Positions 1 through 8,700 of a DNA stretch of 18,754 nucleotides are shown here, piece by piece (within the stretch, counting starts at the first letter, position 1; every line of letters starts with the position of its first letter). Under the pieces are notes generated by a model. The model saw only the letters and a program-made list of their open reading frames with translations. It did no database searches and was not told where the DNA came from. The position numbers and the translations under genes are program-made. The stretch comes from Limnohabitans sp. (GTDB taxonomy: Bacteria > Planctomycetota > Phycisphaerae > Phycisphaerales > SM1A02), in contig JASGCF010000003.1 in the NCBI GenBank assembly GCA_030054275.1, positions 9,774 through 28,527 on the forward strand, given 5' to 3'.

Positions 1-45
1 GCGAGGCGGAAGCATGCGAGGGGGAAGCACGCGAGGCGGGGACGA
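1..45. repeat. 15-bp in-frame tandem repeat in the rnr linker
   Basis: Three consecutive 15-base units begin GCGAGG. The first two differ at two positions; the third diverges after about ten bases. The unit length is a multiple of three, so it is in frame in rnr and encodes an acidic EAEAC/EGEAR/EAG stretch just before the RNB domain. The array may extend upstream of the window. Confidence 0.6.
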
Positions 46-1730
46 CAAACACTTGGGTTGATCGCGAAGATCTGACAGCGGAGTTCATCTTCACCATCGA
101 TCCGCCCGATGCGAAAGATTTCGATGACGCGATTTCCATCAAGCAAGATGCTGTGACGGGGAACTACGAACTCGGCGTGCACATTGCGGATGTGGCACAC
201 TTTGTTCCTCAAGATTCACCACTCGATGAAGAGGCACGCGCGCGTGGCACGAGCGTCTATCTTCCGCGATACACGGTGCCGATGCTGCCTGAAACGCTGT
301 CGAATGGCGTGTGTTCGCTGCAAGAGGGCGTGGCGCGATTCACGCTGAGCGCCTTCATTTTGCTTGACGCTGATGCGAAGGTTGTTGGACAACGCTTAGC
401 ACGCACGGTGATCCGTTCACGCAAGCGACTGACCTACATCGAGGCGCAACACCTGATCGACGGAAAATTGGATGAGGCTCGAAAGCACGCGAAAACCACG
501 CCTGAATACTCGGAAGAGTTGCTCGCGGTGTTGGCGCTGGCAGACAAATTGGCCAAAGCGATTCGCGCTCGTCGGCAAGCCGCAGGAATGATTCATCTCG
601 ACTTGCCCGTGGTTGATTTGGTGTACGACAAGGACGGGCATGTTGTTGATGCGGTACCTGAAGATGACTCGTTCACGCACACCTTGATTGAAATGTTCAT
701 GGTTGAGGCAAACGAAGCGGTTGCCCGCACTTTCGCAGGACTCGACACGCCGCTTCTTCGCCGCATTCACCCAGATCCGACATTCGGTGATATCGAGGAA
801 GTGCGCACATTCGCGCGTCTCGCGAAGTGGCGTCTTCCCGATGAACCGACGCGGAAGGATTTGCAAGCACTGCTCGACGCAACGCGGAACTCGCCAGCAT
901 CGCGCGCGATTCACTTCTCAGTGTTGCGGTGCATGTCGAAGGCGGTGTACTCGCCGGCGCTCATCGGACACTACGCACTTGCGAGCGAGCATTACGCGCA
1001 TTTCACAAGTCCGATTCGTCGATACCCAGACCTCACAGTTCACCGCGTGACCCACGCGTACCTCGATATCACAGACAACGGCCGTGATTCCTCTGGTGGC
1101 AAGAAGCGACGCGCGCTCGCTCGACAACTCGGTGACGACCCGCGCGTGATCGACGAAGCAACGCTGATCGAGGTCGGACGCCACTCGAGCGATCGCGAAG
1201 TTGCTGCAGAGAACGCCGAGAAAGATCTACGAACATTTCTCGTACTCCAGTTGTTGCACGAGAAGCATCTTGGTGACGAGTTCGACGGGACAGTGACGGG
1301 GCTTATGCCAAATGGCACTGTGTTTGTGTCGATTGACCGCTACCTTGTCGATGGTGCAATTCCAAGCCGCGATATGAAGGGCGGCGATGGACGCTTGGAT
1401 CGTTGGACTCGCGATCAACGCAGCGGCCGATTGATTGCAGGACGCAGCGGCGCATCGATTGGACTCGGAGACCGTATTCGTGTGCGCATTTCCTCGATTG
1501 ATCTGCGTGGACGACAGTTGTCGCTTGAGATCGTGAAGTTTGGCCGAGCTGCGATTGAAGTCGAAGGCGAACTTGCCCGCTCCGGCGATGCCGGTGCGCG
1601 GCGCGTGAATGAAGATGAGGGTCGACACTTTGAGCCGCGACCTCGTGACGGTCGCAAGGGGAAGACGGGACGCGACAAGTTTGGGCATAAACCTGGGTTT
1701 AAGAAGGGTCGCCGCGGCCGCAAGGGCTAG
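3..1730 (+). CDS. rnr: Ribonuclease R, 3' part (5' end outside window)
   Basis: This is a 3'-to-5' hydrolytic exoribonuclease of the RNB (RNase II/R) family, which degrades structured RNA and acts in mRNA and rRNA quality control. The frame is open from base 3, so the N-terminal cold-shock/OB domains lie upstream of the window; 575 residues are visible. The RNB catalytic block reads TIDPPDAKDFDDAI near visible residues 31-44. D33, D39, D41 and D42 have the same spacing as the four active-site aspartates of E. coli RNase R. The family segment HYAHFTSPIRRYPDLTVHR is also present. A C-terminal S1 domain follows (EFDGTVTGLMPNGTVFVSI to SSIDLRGRQLSLEIV), then a Lys/Arg/Gly-rich basic tail, as in RNase R rather than RNase II. 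The GTG at 153 lies inside the RNB domain and cannot be the true start. The stop is followed by a tandem array and a convergent gene. Confidence 0.95.
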   Translation, partial: EAEACEGEAREAGTTNTWVDREDLTAEFIFTIDPPDAKDFDDAISIKQDAVTGNYELGVHIADVAHFVPQDSPLDEEARARGTSVYLPRYTVPMLPETLSNGVCSLQEGVARFTLSAFILLDADAKVVGQRLARTVIRSRKRLTYIEAQHLIDGKLDEARKHAKTTPEYSEELLAVLALADKLAKAIRARRQAAGMIHLDLPVVDLVYDKDGHVVDAVPEDDSFTHTLIEMFMVEANEAVARTFAGLDTPLLRRIHPDPTFGDIEEVRTFARLAKWRLPDEPTRKDLQALLDATRNSPASRAIHFSVLRCMSKAVYSPALIGHYALASEHYAHFTSPIRRYPDLTVHRVTHAYLDITDNGRDSSGGKKRRALARQLGDDPRVIDEATLIEVGRHSSDREVAAENAEKDLRTFLVLQLLHEKHLGDEFDGTVTGLMPNGTVFVSIDRYLVDGAIPSRDMKGGDGRLDRWTRDQRSGRLIAGRSGASIGLGDRIRVRISSIDLRGRQLSLEIVKFGRAAIEVEGELARSGDAGARRVNEDEGRHFEPRPRDGRKGKTGRDKFGHKPGFKKGRRGRKG

Positions 1731-1772
1731 GCTCTGTCTGACGCTGAAACGGAACAACGCCGTCAAGTTCAT

Positions 1773-1849
1773 GTGGCGAAGTCGTGGCGAAGTCGTGACG
1801 AAGTCGTGGCGACGATGTGGGGATGATGTGACTGCGATGTGACTGCTTC
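1773..1849. repeat. Seven-unit 11-bp tandem array downstream of rnr
   Basis: Seven consecutive 11-base units each begin GTG. The first three are GTGGCGAAGTC or one base different. Units four and five drift to GTGGCGACGAT and GTGGGGATGAT. Units six and seven become GTGACTGCGAT and GTGACTGCTTC. The array lies between the rnr stop and the terminator of the convergent gene, and I see no reading frame that uses it. The gradual unit-to-unit drift suggests slippage duplication followed by decay. Confidence 0.8.
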
Positions 1850-1851
1850 GC

Positions 1852-1894
1852 AAAAAAGCCGCCGCGGGAGGGCGCAACGCTGCGCCATCCCGCG
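1852..1894 (-). terminator. Intrinsic terminator of the dockerin-protein gene
   Basis: The arms at 1863-1869 and 1888-1894 (CGCGGGA / TCCCGCG) pair. One mismatch follows, then an inner stem GGCGCA / TGCGCC closes a 4-base ACGC loop. Read on the minus strand, the hairpin is followed after about five bases by TTTTTT (the A run at 1852-1857), a classic rho-independent layout. It sits 36 bp past the stop of the minus-strand gene at 1930. It may also stop rnr transcription, but the plus side has no T run. Confidence 0.8.
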
Positions 1895-1929
1895 ACGGAC
1901 AGGGGTCGGACATCTCTCGTTTCTGCGAC

Positions 1930-3090
1930 TTAGCGCCAGAGTGCGAGGAACAACGAGAGGTCGCCAGCATCGACAAGGCCGCTGCCGTCGAGATCCATCG
2001 GAGGATTCACGCGACCCCAAGTTGCGAGGATCTCTGAGAGATCTGCAGCCGAGATCGCGCCGTCGCCGTTGATATCGCCAGCAACTGCATTGACTGGCGC
2101 TGCTGCGAAGCGGAAGCCCGCCCCGATCGCTTCGGTTGCATCGACGAAGTAGTCAACCTCAATGAGGTCTGCGGTGATCACACCGATGCGCCATGCCACC
2201 GTCGTGCCGGTCTTCTCGGTTTCAACTTCGAGTTCAACTTCGTTCACACCTGCGCCGGGATAGGCAGCTTCCGCAGCAGCAACCGCAGCAGCGAGATCTG
2301 TCACAACCATCGGCCATGCAGCGCGGATCGCATTCATGCGTGTGATCTGCGTGCCAGAGGCTTCGTACTCGAAGATGCGGATGACATTCGCGCCCGCAAC
2401 ATCGATCTGAGCAAGGCTACCTGTCTTGAGGTTCACCAAGTCAACCGTCACGATGGTGCCAGCACCCTCGGTTTCGCTTTCGCCGCCGAACGACACCCAG
2501 CCTGCGCCAAGTGTGTCTTCCGCCAGCGCGACGGCGCTCGTGAACGATGTCGACGGGACGGTTGGTTCGATGTCATCGTCCGCGCCATGGTGCGGAATGA
2601 CGCCGCCGGTCACGCTGTCGACATAGATCTTGGTTTGTTCGTCGAAGTACTCGACTTGGAAGGCGAGGATGCCTGCCTCGAGGTCGAAGGCCATGCGCAT
2701 GACATCGGTGCGTCCAGCGGCTTCGTTCGCGAGAGGCATGGCATCTGCGAAGTCGAGGACGGCTTCGTCGAGGCGGTCGAAGATCTCTTGAAGGACAGGG
2801 ATGTCTGAGTCGTTCGGCGTGTCAACATCGACGCCCATTGCTGCGCCTGTTTCACGGTTGAATCGCGGACCCCACGCTGTGGTGAGTGCTGCGTTGTAGA
2901 GCTCGCCTTCGTAGATCCAAGTGTTGCTGCGCTCACGCTGCTTGATACCGATGAGGGTGCCCTGCGGGGCAGCGCCACGGCAGAGCGTGACCGCGGCCGG
3001 GAAACCGATGTCTGCCATGGCTGAGGTTGCAGCAGTAAGGGCGCAAACCGCGGCGAATGAGCGGGAAGTGGTGAGGGCGTACTTCTTCAT
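1930..3090 (-). CDS. Secreted PepSY-like protein with C-terminal GC-type dockerin repeats
   Basis: A 386-residue exported protein of unknown role. The start chosen is the ATG at 3088-3090, because it is followed at once by a signal peptide (MKKYALTTSRSFAAVCALTA, likely cleaved after AMA at residue 26) and preceded by an AGGAAC-type ribosome site. The frame stays open to 3315, but that extension has no signal character. The middle resembles PepSY units: residues about 255-325 have the pattern Ala-rich helix, YPGAGVNEVELEVE, then VAW-RIGV and a VDATEA end. Residues 140-165 (VEYFDEQTKIYVDSVTGGV) look like another. The C-terminus holds two dockerin type I repeats with Ca-binding loops, DINGDGAISAADLSEILATW at 339-358 and DLDGSGLVDAGDLSLFLALW at 366-385. 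The dockerins probably attach the protein to a surface partner, though no cohesin is visible here. PepSY assignment is tentative. Confidence 0.85.
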   Translation of the reverse strand: MKKYALTTSRSFAAVCALTAATSAMADIGFPAAVTLCRGAAPQGTLIGIKQRERSNTWIYEGELYNAALTTAWGPRFNRETGAAMGVDVDTPNDSDIPVLQEIFDRLDEAVLDFADAMPLANEAAGRTDVMRMAFDLEAGILAFQVEYFDEQTKIYVDSVTGGVIPHHGADDDIEPTVPSTSFTSAVALAEDTLGAGWVSFGGESETEGAGTIVTVDLVNLKTGSLAQIDVAGANVIRIFEYEASGTQITRMNAIRAAWPMVVTDLAAAVAAAEAAYPGAGVNEVELEVETEKTGTTVAWRIGVITADLIEVDYFVDATEAIGAGFRFAAAPVNAVAGDINGDGAISAADLSEILATWGRVNPPMDLDGSGLVDAGDLSLFLALWR

Positions 3091-3161
3091 AGTGTTGTTC
3101 CTGTTCCTGACGGGTTCCGTCGATGGTGCCAGCATGGCCGGCGAGAGTTTGATCCCCTGCT

Positions 3162-3193
3162 CCTCAAACGGCCCTGAAACCCGGTTTTTGAGG
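3162..3193 (-). promoter_or_regulatory. Inverted repeat upstream of the dockerin-protein gene
   Basis: CCTCAAA at 3162-3168 and TTTGAGG at 3187-3193 form a 7-bp inverted repeat with 18 bases between, about 70 bp ahead of the start at 3090. Its position suits an operator or a leader hairpin. No protein or promoter can be assigned to it from sequence alone. Confidence 0.3.
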
Positions 3194-3272
3194 CCCAGAT
3201 TCGTTCGAAGACAGCCCGTAGGAGCGACGGCGATCGCGGCTGATACATGCCGACGCGGAAAAATCAAAAATT

Positions 3273-3327
3273 GGTGCCTGACACGTGCCAGCCAGTGCCA
3301 AGCACTGCACGGCATATGTCAGGCACC
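3273..3327. repeat. 55-bp palindromic element, copy 1
   Basis: The outer arms GGTGCCTGACACGTGCC and GGCATATGTCAGGCACC pair over 17 positions with one clear mismatch and one G:T. An inner arm CAGTGC/GCACTG makes a second small stem. The element is 50/55 identical, in the same orientation, to the one at 4180-4234. It lies between the divergent starts at 3090 and 3374. On the minus side it is followed by AATTTTTGATTTTT, so it could end leftward transcripts. It resembles REP-like or MITE-like repeats. No transposase is in the window. Confidence 0.8.
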
Positions 3328-3340
3328 GGCTCCCTATTGA

Positions 3341-3346
3341 TATAGT
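3341..3346 (+). promoter_or_regulatory. Possible -10 box of the GYF-domain gene
   Basis: TATAGT lies 28 bp before the ATG at 3374, with an AGGAG ribosome site at 3361-3365 in between. The expected -35 position falls in the right arm of the palindromic element, and no good TTGACA match is present there. A weak call. Confidence 0.3.
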
Positions 3347-3373
3347 CAACTCCCACCAGCAGGAGTAAAGAAC

Positions 3374-3841
3374 ATGTCGAAGTATCTCGTCCGACGCGTG
3401 AGCGGTGTCACCGACGGCCCATTCAGCAGCTCCCAACTTCGTGAGTTGGCCTACGAGGGTCACTTGACCGCTTCCGATGAAATCTCACCAATGGGCGAAA
3501 CGCGTTGGGTATCCGCGAGCAAAGTTGGGGGCATCAAAGAGATCTTGGAGATGCTCTCGCCGCCCGAGGGATCAACTGCGCCTCCGGAGTTGGCACCGGA
3601 ACAGCTCTCACCCATTCCAATCATGGAGCAATCCCCGCACGCTCCTCAAGATCCGGCCGCCGCATTTGATCGGCCGGTGCCGTCGAGCTCTCCGCGCTCG
3701 AGCGTCGAACACGCATCACCAAAGCGCTATGGCATGCTGCGTTTCGGTGCAAGTTCTCTGGCCGCATACGGTTGGCTGCTAGGCTCTGTGCTTTATCGCC
3801 TCAACTGCCGTCTCCGGATTGGTCCTTTTCGGAGAGGGTAG
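3374..3841 (+). CDS. GYF_2 (DUF4339) domain protein, N-terminal part, probably frameshifted
   Basis: 155 residues as read. ATG at 3374 has a strong AGGAG ribosome site eight bases upstream. Residues 1-58 match the bacterial GYF_2/DUF4339 pattern: YLVRR, then DGPFSSSQLRELAYEGHLTASD, then TRWVSASKV (key G15-P16-F17, W45). GYF-type domains usually bind proline-rich peptides or act as protein-protein modules beside membrane segments. A Pro/Ser-rich linker (about 62-118) follows. A hydrophobic stretch starting GASSLAAYGWLLG is then cut short by an unconvincing polar tail (YRLNCRLRIGPFRRG) and a stop. The next frame continues with the missing half of a membrane helix, so this is probably the front of one 265-residue gene spanning 3374-4172. 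A genuine short protein is possible but less likely. Confidence 0.7.
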   Translation: MSKYLVRRVSGVTDGPFSSSQLRELAYEGHLTASDEISPMGETRWVSASKVGGIKEILEMLSPPEGSTAPPELAPEQLSPIPIMEQSPHAPQDPAAAFDRPVPSSSPRSSVEHASPKRYGMLRFGASSLAAYGWLLGSVLYRLNCRLRIGPFRRG

Positions 3842-4172
3842 TTTTCCGTGGATATCGATTCTGAGCGTCGTGGCAGGCTTTGGCCTGATGCTCGTCATGC
3901 GGAATCTCGCGAAGTCCTCTGAACACGCTGGCGCGATGATCATCGTTGTGTTCCTGCCTGGTCTCGCAGTGACAGCCGCGGCATTTCGCGATGGCGCGGA
4001 CACGCCGCAGTTCTTTTTTCTTTACACAGCGCAGAGTTTCATCATCACTGGAAGCCTCTTTAGCGCCGTGATGGTTGCCTTATTTGTCATCGCGCTTGGA
4101 GAGTACTTCACGGCACATGCGGACATGGCGACCAACTCGTGGCATCGCAAGCTCCCTGACCGAGATTCCTGA
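3783..4172 (+). pseudogene. C-terminal membrane part of the same GYF-domain gene, in the +1 frame
   Basis: This frame is open from 3783, after a TAG at 3780-3782, and begins ALCFIASTAVSGLVLF, a good continuation of the hydrophobic run that ends in the upstream frame. Three more likely membrane helices follow: FPWISILSVVAGFGLMLVM, GAMIIVVFLPGLAVTAAAF and SFIITGSLFSAVMVALFVIA. The only start available near its front is a TTG at 3819 with no ribosome site. One extra base between about 3783 and 3795 (for example within CTTT near 3791) would join the two frames. It is either a true frameshift mutation, a sequence error or, less likely, programmed shifting. The stop lies 7 bp before the second palindromic element. 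Confidence 0.6.
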
Positions 4173-4179
4173 CGAGATA

Positions 4180-4234
4180 GGTGCCTGGCACGTGCCAGTC
4201 AGTGCCAGGCACTGCACGGCACGTGTCAGGCACC
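4180..4234. repeat. 55-bp palindromic element, copy 2
   Basis: Same length and orientation as the copy at 3273-3327, with five differences, all transitions. The outer arms GGTGCCTGGCACGTGCC / GGCACGTGTCAGGCACC pair over 17 positions with a single G:T. The inner stem is CAGTGCC A GGCACTG. It fills the gap between two convergent stops (4172 and 4242). On the plus side it is followed by AATTTTG, so it may serve as a terminator for the GYF gene. Confidence 0.8.
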
Positions 4235-4241
4235 AATTTTG

Positions 4242-5720
4242 TTAGCCGAGCGCGCCCTCAATCAGCTCGCCATGCACATCGGTGAGTCGGTGATCACGAC
4301 CGCCCGACCTGAAGGTCAGCCGACGATGGTCAACGCCCATCAAGTGCAACATGGTCGCATGAAGATCATGCATCTTGTAAGGCTTGTCGACAGCGCGGTA
4401 ACCGAACTCATCCGTCGCGCCCACGACCGTCCCACCCTTCACGCCACCGCCCGCCATCCACACGGTAAATCCAAAGGGATTGTGGTCGCGTCCGTTGGAA
4501 CCTTGCGCAAACGGCGTCCGACCAAACTCCGCAGCCCACACAACGAGGGTCGACTCAAGCAAACCGCGTCGTCGTAAATCCATGATGAGCGCTGCGATGG
4601 GTTGATCGACGGCGCGCGCATTCGACTCATGACCTGCCTTCAGCTCTCCGTGCTGATCCCACCGATCATGCCCTGTGCGCGGACATGTCACCTCCACAAA
4701 TCGCACGCCGCGCTCGACAAGGCGTCGCGCCAAACAGCACTCACGCGCATATGTTCGCGTGTGCGGATCCGGTGCGTCAAACCCGTACAACGCTTTCGTC
4801 TCATCACTCTCGCCGTCGAGCGATGCCAACTCTGGCACAGCCGCCTGCATGCGATACGCCAGTTCATGATTTCGAATCGCGCTTTCCACCGCTTCCGCTT
4901 GCGTCTCGTGCGCGAATGCCGAATCGAGTCGCGCGAGCAACTGGCGCTTGCGCGATTGCGCGTCGAGCGACTCGCGCGGTGACGCATTCGCTATCGGCTC
5001 GCCGGTCGGGCGCATGACAGACCCTTGATGCCGAGCAGGCAGAAATCCCGCAGAAAAGCAGTCCAATCCGCCAGGGGGCACAAGCCCACCTTCAATCACT
5101 ACAAACCCAGGAAGATCTGCATTCTCGCTTCCCAGTCCGTACGAACTCCATGCGCCCATCGAAGGACGGCCAGCGATGCCCGATCCTGTGTGCAAGAAGT
5201 AGTTTGCATTCGTGTGCTCGCTGAAGTCGCTTGTCATCGAGCGAACAACGCAAAGTTCATCCGCAACACCGCCGACATGTGGGAAGAGGTCAGAAACGGG
5301 AAGCCCAGACGCGCCGTACTGCCGGAATTTCCACGGAGAAGCGAGCGTGTTGCCCTTTGCATTGAACTGTGTCGGCGCCGTTTCCATCGGGAATGGCTTG
5401 CCGTCGAGGTCAAGTAACCGCGGCTTTGGATCGAAAGTGTCGACCTGTGAAGGCCCGCCATCCATGTAGAGGAAAATGACGCTGCGTGCTTTCGCGCGCG
5501 TGTGTGTCGCAGATAAAGAACGACCCGCAAGTGGGTTGACGCCCGCGGGTGTGTTCGTTGCCGCAATGCCATCTTGGAGCACCGATGCATTCGAAACGCG
5601 TCCAAAAAGACCGGCAAACGCAATCATGCCAAATCCACCACCAACCGTGCGCAGCATGTCGCGGCGAGTGCATGGCGCATCGCGAAATCGACCGCAGTGA
5701 TGTCCATGTGGTCCATTCAT
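4242..5720 (-). CDS. DUF1501 protein with Tat signal
   Basis: A 492-residue member of the DUF1501 family, which belongs to the alkaline phosphatase/sulfatase-like fold and is highly expanded in planctomycetes; its substrate is not known. Residues 18-40 form a twin-arginine export signal (TRRDMLRTVGGGFGMIAFAG), so the folded protein is likely exported. Family landmarks seen are FLYMDGGPSQVDTFDPKP (83-100), FPHVGGVADELCVVRSMTSD, HTNANYFLHTGS, GRPSMGAW and EFGRTPFAQGSNGRDHNPFG near the C-terminus, ending in DVHGELIEGAL. The length is normal for the family. Its ATG overlaps the stop of the upstream gene as ATGA (5717-5720), indicating translational coupling and a shared transcript. The standard partner in planctomycetes is exactly such a PSCyt/PSD1 protein. 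The gene ends 7 bp from a palindromic element. Confidence 0.93.
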   Translation of the reverse strand: MNGPHGHHCGRFRDAPCTRRDMLRTVGGGFGMIAFAGLFGRVSNASVLQDGIAATNTPAGVNPLAGRSLSATHTRAKARSVIFLYMDGGPSQVDTFDPKPRLLDLDGKPFPMETAPTQFNAKGNTLASPWKFRQYGASGLPVSDLFPHVGGVADELCVVRSMTSDFSEHTNANYFLHTGSGIAGRPSMGAWSSYGLGSENADLPGFVVIEGGLVPPGGLDCFSAGFLPARHQGSVMRPTGEPIANASPRESLDAQSRKRQLLARLDSAFAHETQAEAVESAIRNHELAYRMQAAVPELASLDGESDETKALYGFDAPDPHTRTYARECCLARRLVERGVRFVEVTCPRTGHDRWDQHGELKAGHESNARAVDQPIAALIMDLRRRGLLESTLVVWAAEFGRTPFAQGSNGRDHNPFGFTVWMAGGGVKGGTVVGATDEFGYRAVDKPYKMHDLHATMLHLMGVDHRRLTFRSGGRDHRLTDVHGELIEGALG

Positions 5721-8700
5721 CGGAGGTAAATGAACTCCTTCGACGCAAAGAGCACATGCGCCAGTGCTGTGTAGGCGGCGCGATTCGCCGTGTCATCATC
5801 GACAGCGCCGGCTGCCGTGCGCTCATCCGCCAGAAATGCCAAAGTCGCCTCGATTTCGTCTCGCATCGGTGAACGCCCATAGGCCGTACGCCACATCACG
5901 CGCACACGATCTTGGTCGTCCGCTTCTTGATCCATGAGCGATTTCGCCCAGTGCTGCGCAAGAACATGCACCAATTCGCTATTCAGAAATGCGAGTGATT
6001 GCGCTGGAACATTCGATGCGTGCCGTTTGCCACAGGTTGTCGCCGGTGGCGGCTGATCAAATGTTTGCAAGAACGGATCAAGGAAATTCCGACGAATCGC
6101 CAGATACACGCTTCGTCGACCATCACCATCAACAGGACCACTCTGCCCGGGCCGTCCGCGACCTTGCATGTGCTCGGTCAGATGTACAGGCACCGACGGA
6201 CCGCCACGACTGGAATCAAGTCGTCCCGAAACAGCCAACATCGCATCGCGGATTGCTTCTGCGTCCAAGCGTCGAATCGGCGCAGCACTCCAGACGCCAC
6301 TCGGCAACTCCTCTGCATCCGGAGCCGCTTGATATGCACGCGACAGCATGATTTCACGAAGAAGCGACTTCATGGTCGCGCCCTGCGCCAATCGCGAGGC
6401 CAAGTGGTCAAGCAGTTCTATGCTCGAAGGTGCAGCGCCAAGTTGGCCGAAATCGTCGGGAGTTTCCACGATCCCACGCGCAAACAACTTCAGCCAAACT
6501 CGGTTTGCAAGCGTGCGCCACAAGTACGGAATGGCGGGGTCGGTGAGTGCTTCTGCAAGTGCAACCCGCCCGCTGCCAGCAATGTCATGACTGCGACTTC
6601 CGTGGAATCGCGAGTTCAACATTGAAACCTGCGCGCGCTTGGCAAGCGATCCATAGTTGCGCGAAGAACCGCGCACATGTACTGGCTCATCGAACTCACC
6701 GGAATCTTCCGCAAAAAGCGCGCGCATCGGTGCAGGCGATGCAAGCAACGCATCGCGCGCGGCAACAAGTTGCGTCAACACTTCGGAAGTGCGCAGCGCG
6801 TCCACCTTCGCCTGCGTGCCCACACCATCCGGATCAAGCGTGGATTCCCATGCTTCCGCAGTCGGTGGTGTTGCATCATCGCTCATCGCAACAGTGTCGA
6901 CTTCGATCCATCCTGCCCCGTCATCGAGCAATTCAAGGTACGCACGCTCATTTGCGAAGCGCACAAGGTCGAAGGTTTCCACACGCCATGGAAACTCGCG
7001 CGGATCATTCGGCTCAGTCGCAGGATCATCGTCACCGAGGCGTCGACGCAAGCCTTCGAACAACAGCGCGTTCGCTTCATCAAGCCAATAGTTGTCGATG
7101 ACGACGCGAAGCCAACTCGCCTCGCCGCGCACACGCACATGGATGTATCGATGCTTCACATCGAACACCAGCGAACGCGCGCTACCAACAAGTCGTTCAT
7201 CAAGCCACGCACTATCAATCGTGCCAAGTTCGGCAGCGCGCGGGGATCCATCCGCAGCAAGCGCGATACGCGTCACGCCGTTGGCACCGTTGCGACGAGG
7301 CGGAGAAAATGCAGGTCCGGAACGCGACCAGTGGGCGCCCTGCTGCGCAGCAGTATCCACCACAACGAGAGATGACTGCGGGGGCGATTGAGAGGACTGC
7401 GGGGATGACTGCAAACTTGTGGCGATTGCGCCACCAACAGCTCCGAAGGCCACTGTGCTCGTCGCGACGCGCGTATCTCCCGCTGCATCGGACCCACGCA
7501 TCGCAACTTCTTCCGCGCGTTCCGCGGCGCGCGCAGCTTCAAGAAGCAGCGACGACGCTTGCGGTGCAACATCCAAAAATCCCTCAACACGCCGCGTATT
7601 TCGCGCAACACCAGCAAGCGCATAGAAGTCGCTCGCTGGAATCGGGTCAAACTTATGATCATGACAACGCGCACAGAAAATCGACAGGCCAAAGAACGAT
7701 CGACCAATCACATCTACTTGGCCCGCGATGCGATCTGCTTCATCTTGTCGGACATCCACAGGCGCGTGCGTTGCAGGGCCAAGGAACCACCACATGGTCG
7801 CAATCGGTGCGACATTTGGAAGCCCAAGCCCCGCTCGCGGCTCGATGAGATCTCCAGCGATGTGCTCTGCGACCAATCGTGCCGGCGGCACATCAGCGTT
7901 GAAGGCCTCGATCACATAGTCGCGGTATCGCCACGCACTTGGAATCTCGTAATCAAATTCATGCCCGAGAGTTTCCGCGTAGCGCGCCAAATCAAGCCAG
8001 TGTCGTCCCCAGCGCTCGCCGAAGGTTGGCTCTGCAAGCGCTGCGTCGACGAATCGTTCAAACGCCGCGTCGCTCGAATCAGACTCAAAGAGAGCGACTT
8101 CAGCAGCGGTCGGCGGGAGTCCGCGCAAGTCGAAACTTGCACGCCGCAAGAGTGACATGCGATCGATGTCGCGGGGGGCGGCGAAACCTTGCGACTCGCG
8201 GGTTGCGAGTACGAAAGAATCAAGTTCGGCTCGCGGCCACGAGGTATCGCGCACCGCTGGTACCGCCGGATTCGTGAGCGGCCGAAATGCCCATGGCGCC
8301 GCATACTCGGCTCCTTGTTCGATCCATGCGCGAAGCATGGCAATCTCGCGCTCGGTGAGCGGATCGTGACCTTCCGGAGGCATGCGAATCGACGCGTTCG
8401 TCGAGGCCACACGCGTCAAAAGCGCACTCTTCTCTGGACTCCCAGGCACGATCGCGCGCGCAGCGTGCATGTTGCTGCCGTCATCATGCTTCTTGATCGC
8501 ACTCGCAAGCAGAGCCGTCGCACCCTCAAAAGTATCGAGCCGAAGCCCTGCACTTCGCGACTCAGCATCTGGTCCGTGACAGGCGAAGCACTTCGCAGCC
8601 AGAATCGGTCGCACGCTGCGGTCAAAATCCACGCTGACATCAAGGGCGAGGTCATCGCCGTGTCCACGCGCGGTGGCGGCTTCGAGTGATGGCCCGACCA

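Noticed and set aside
1773..1849. CRISPR array
   Set aside because: Units are 11 bp with no spacers, and no cas genes are present.
3091..3315. N-terminal extension of the dockerin protein to 3315
   Set aside because: The extension has no signal-peptide character and crosses the palindromic element. The ATG at 3090 has a ribosome site and a signal peptide directly after it.
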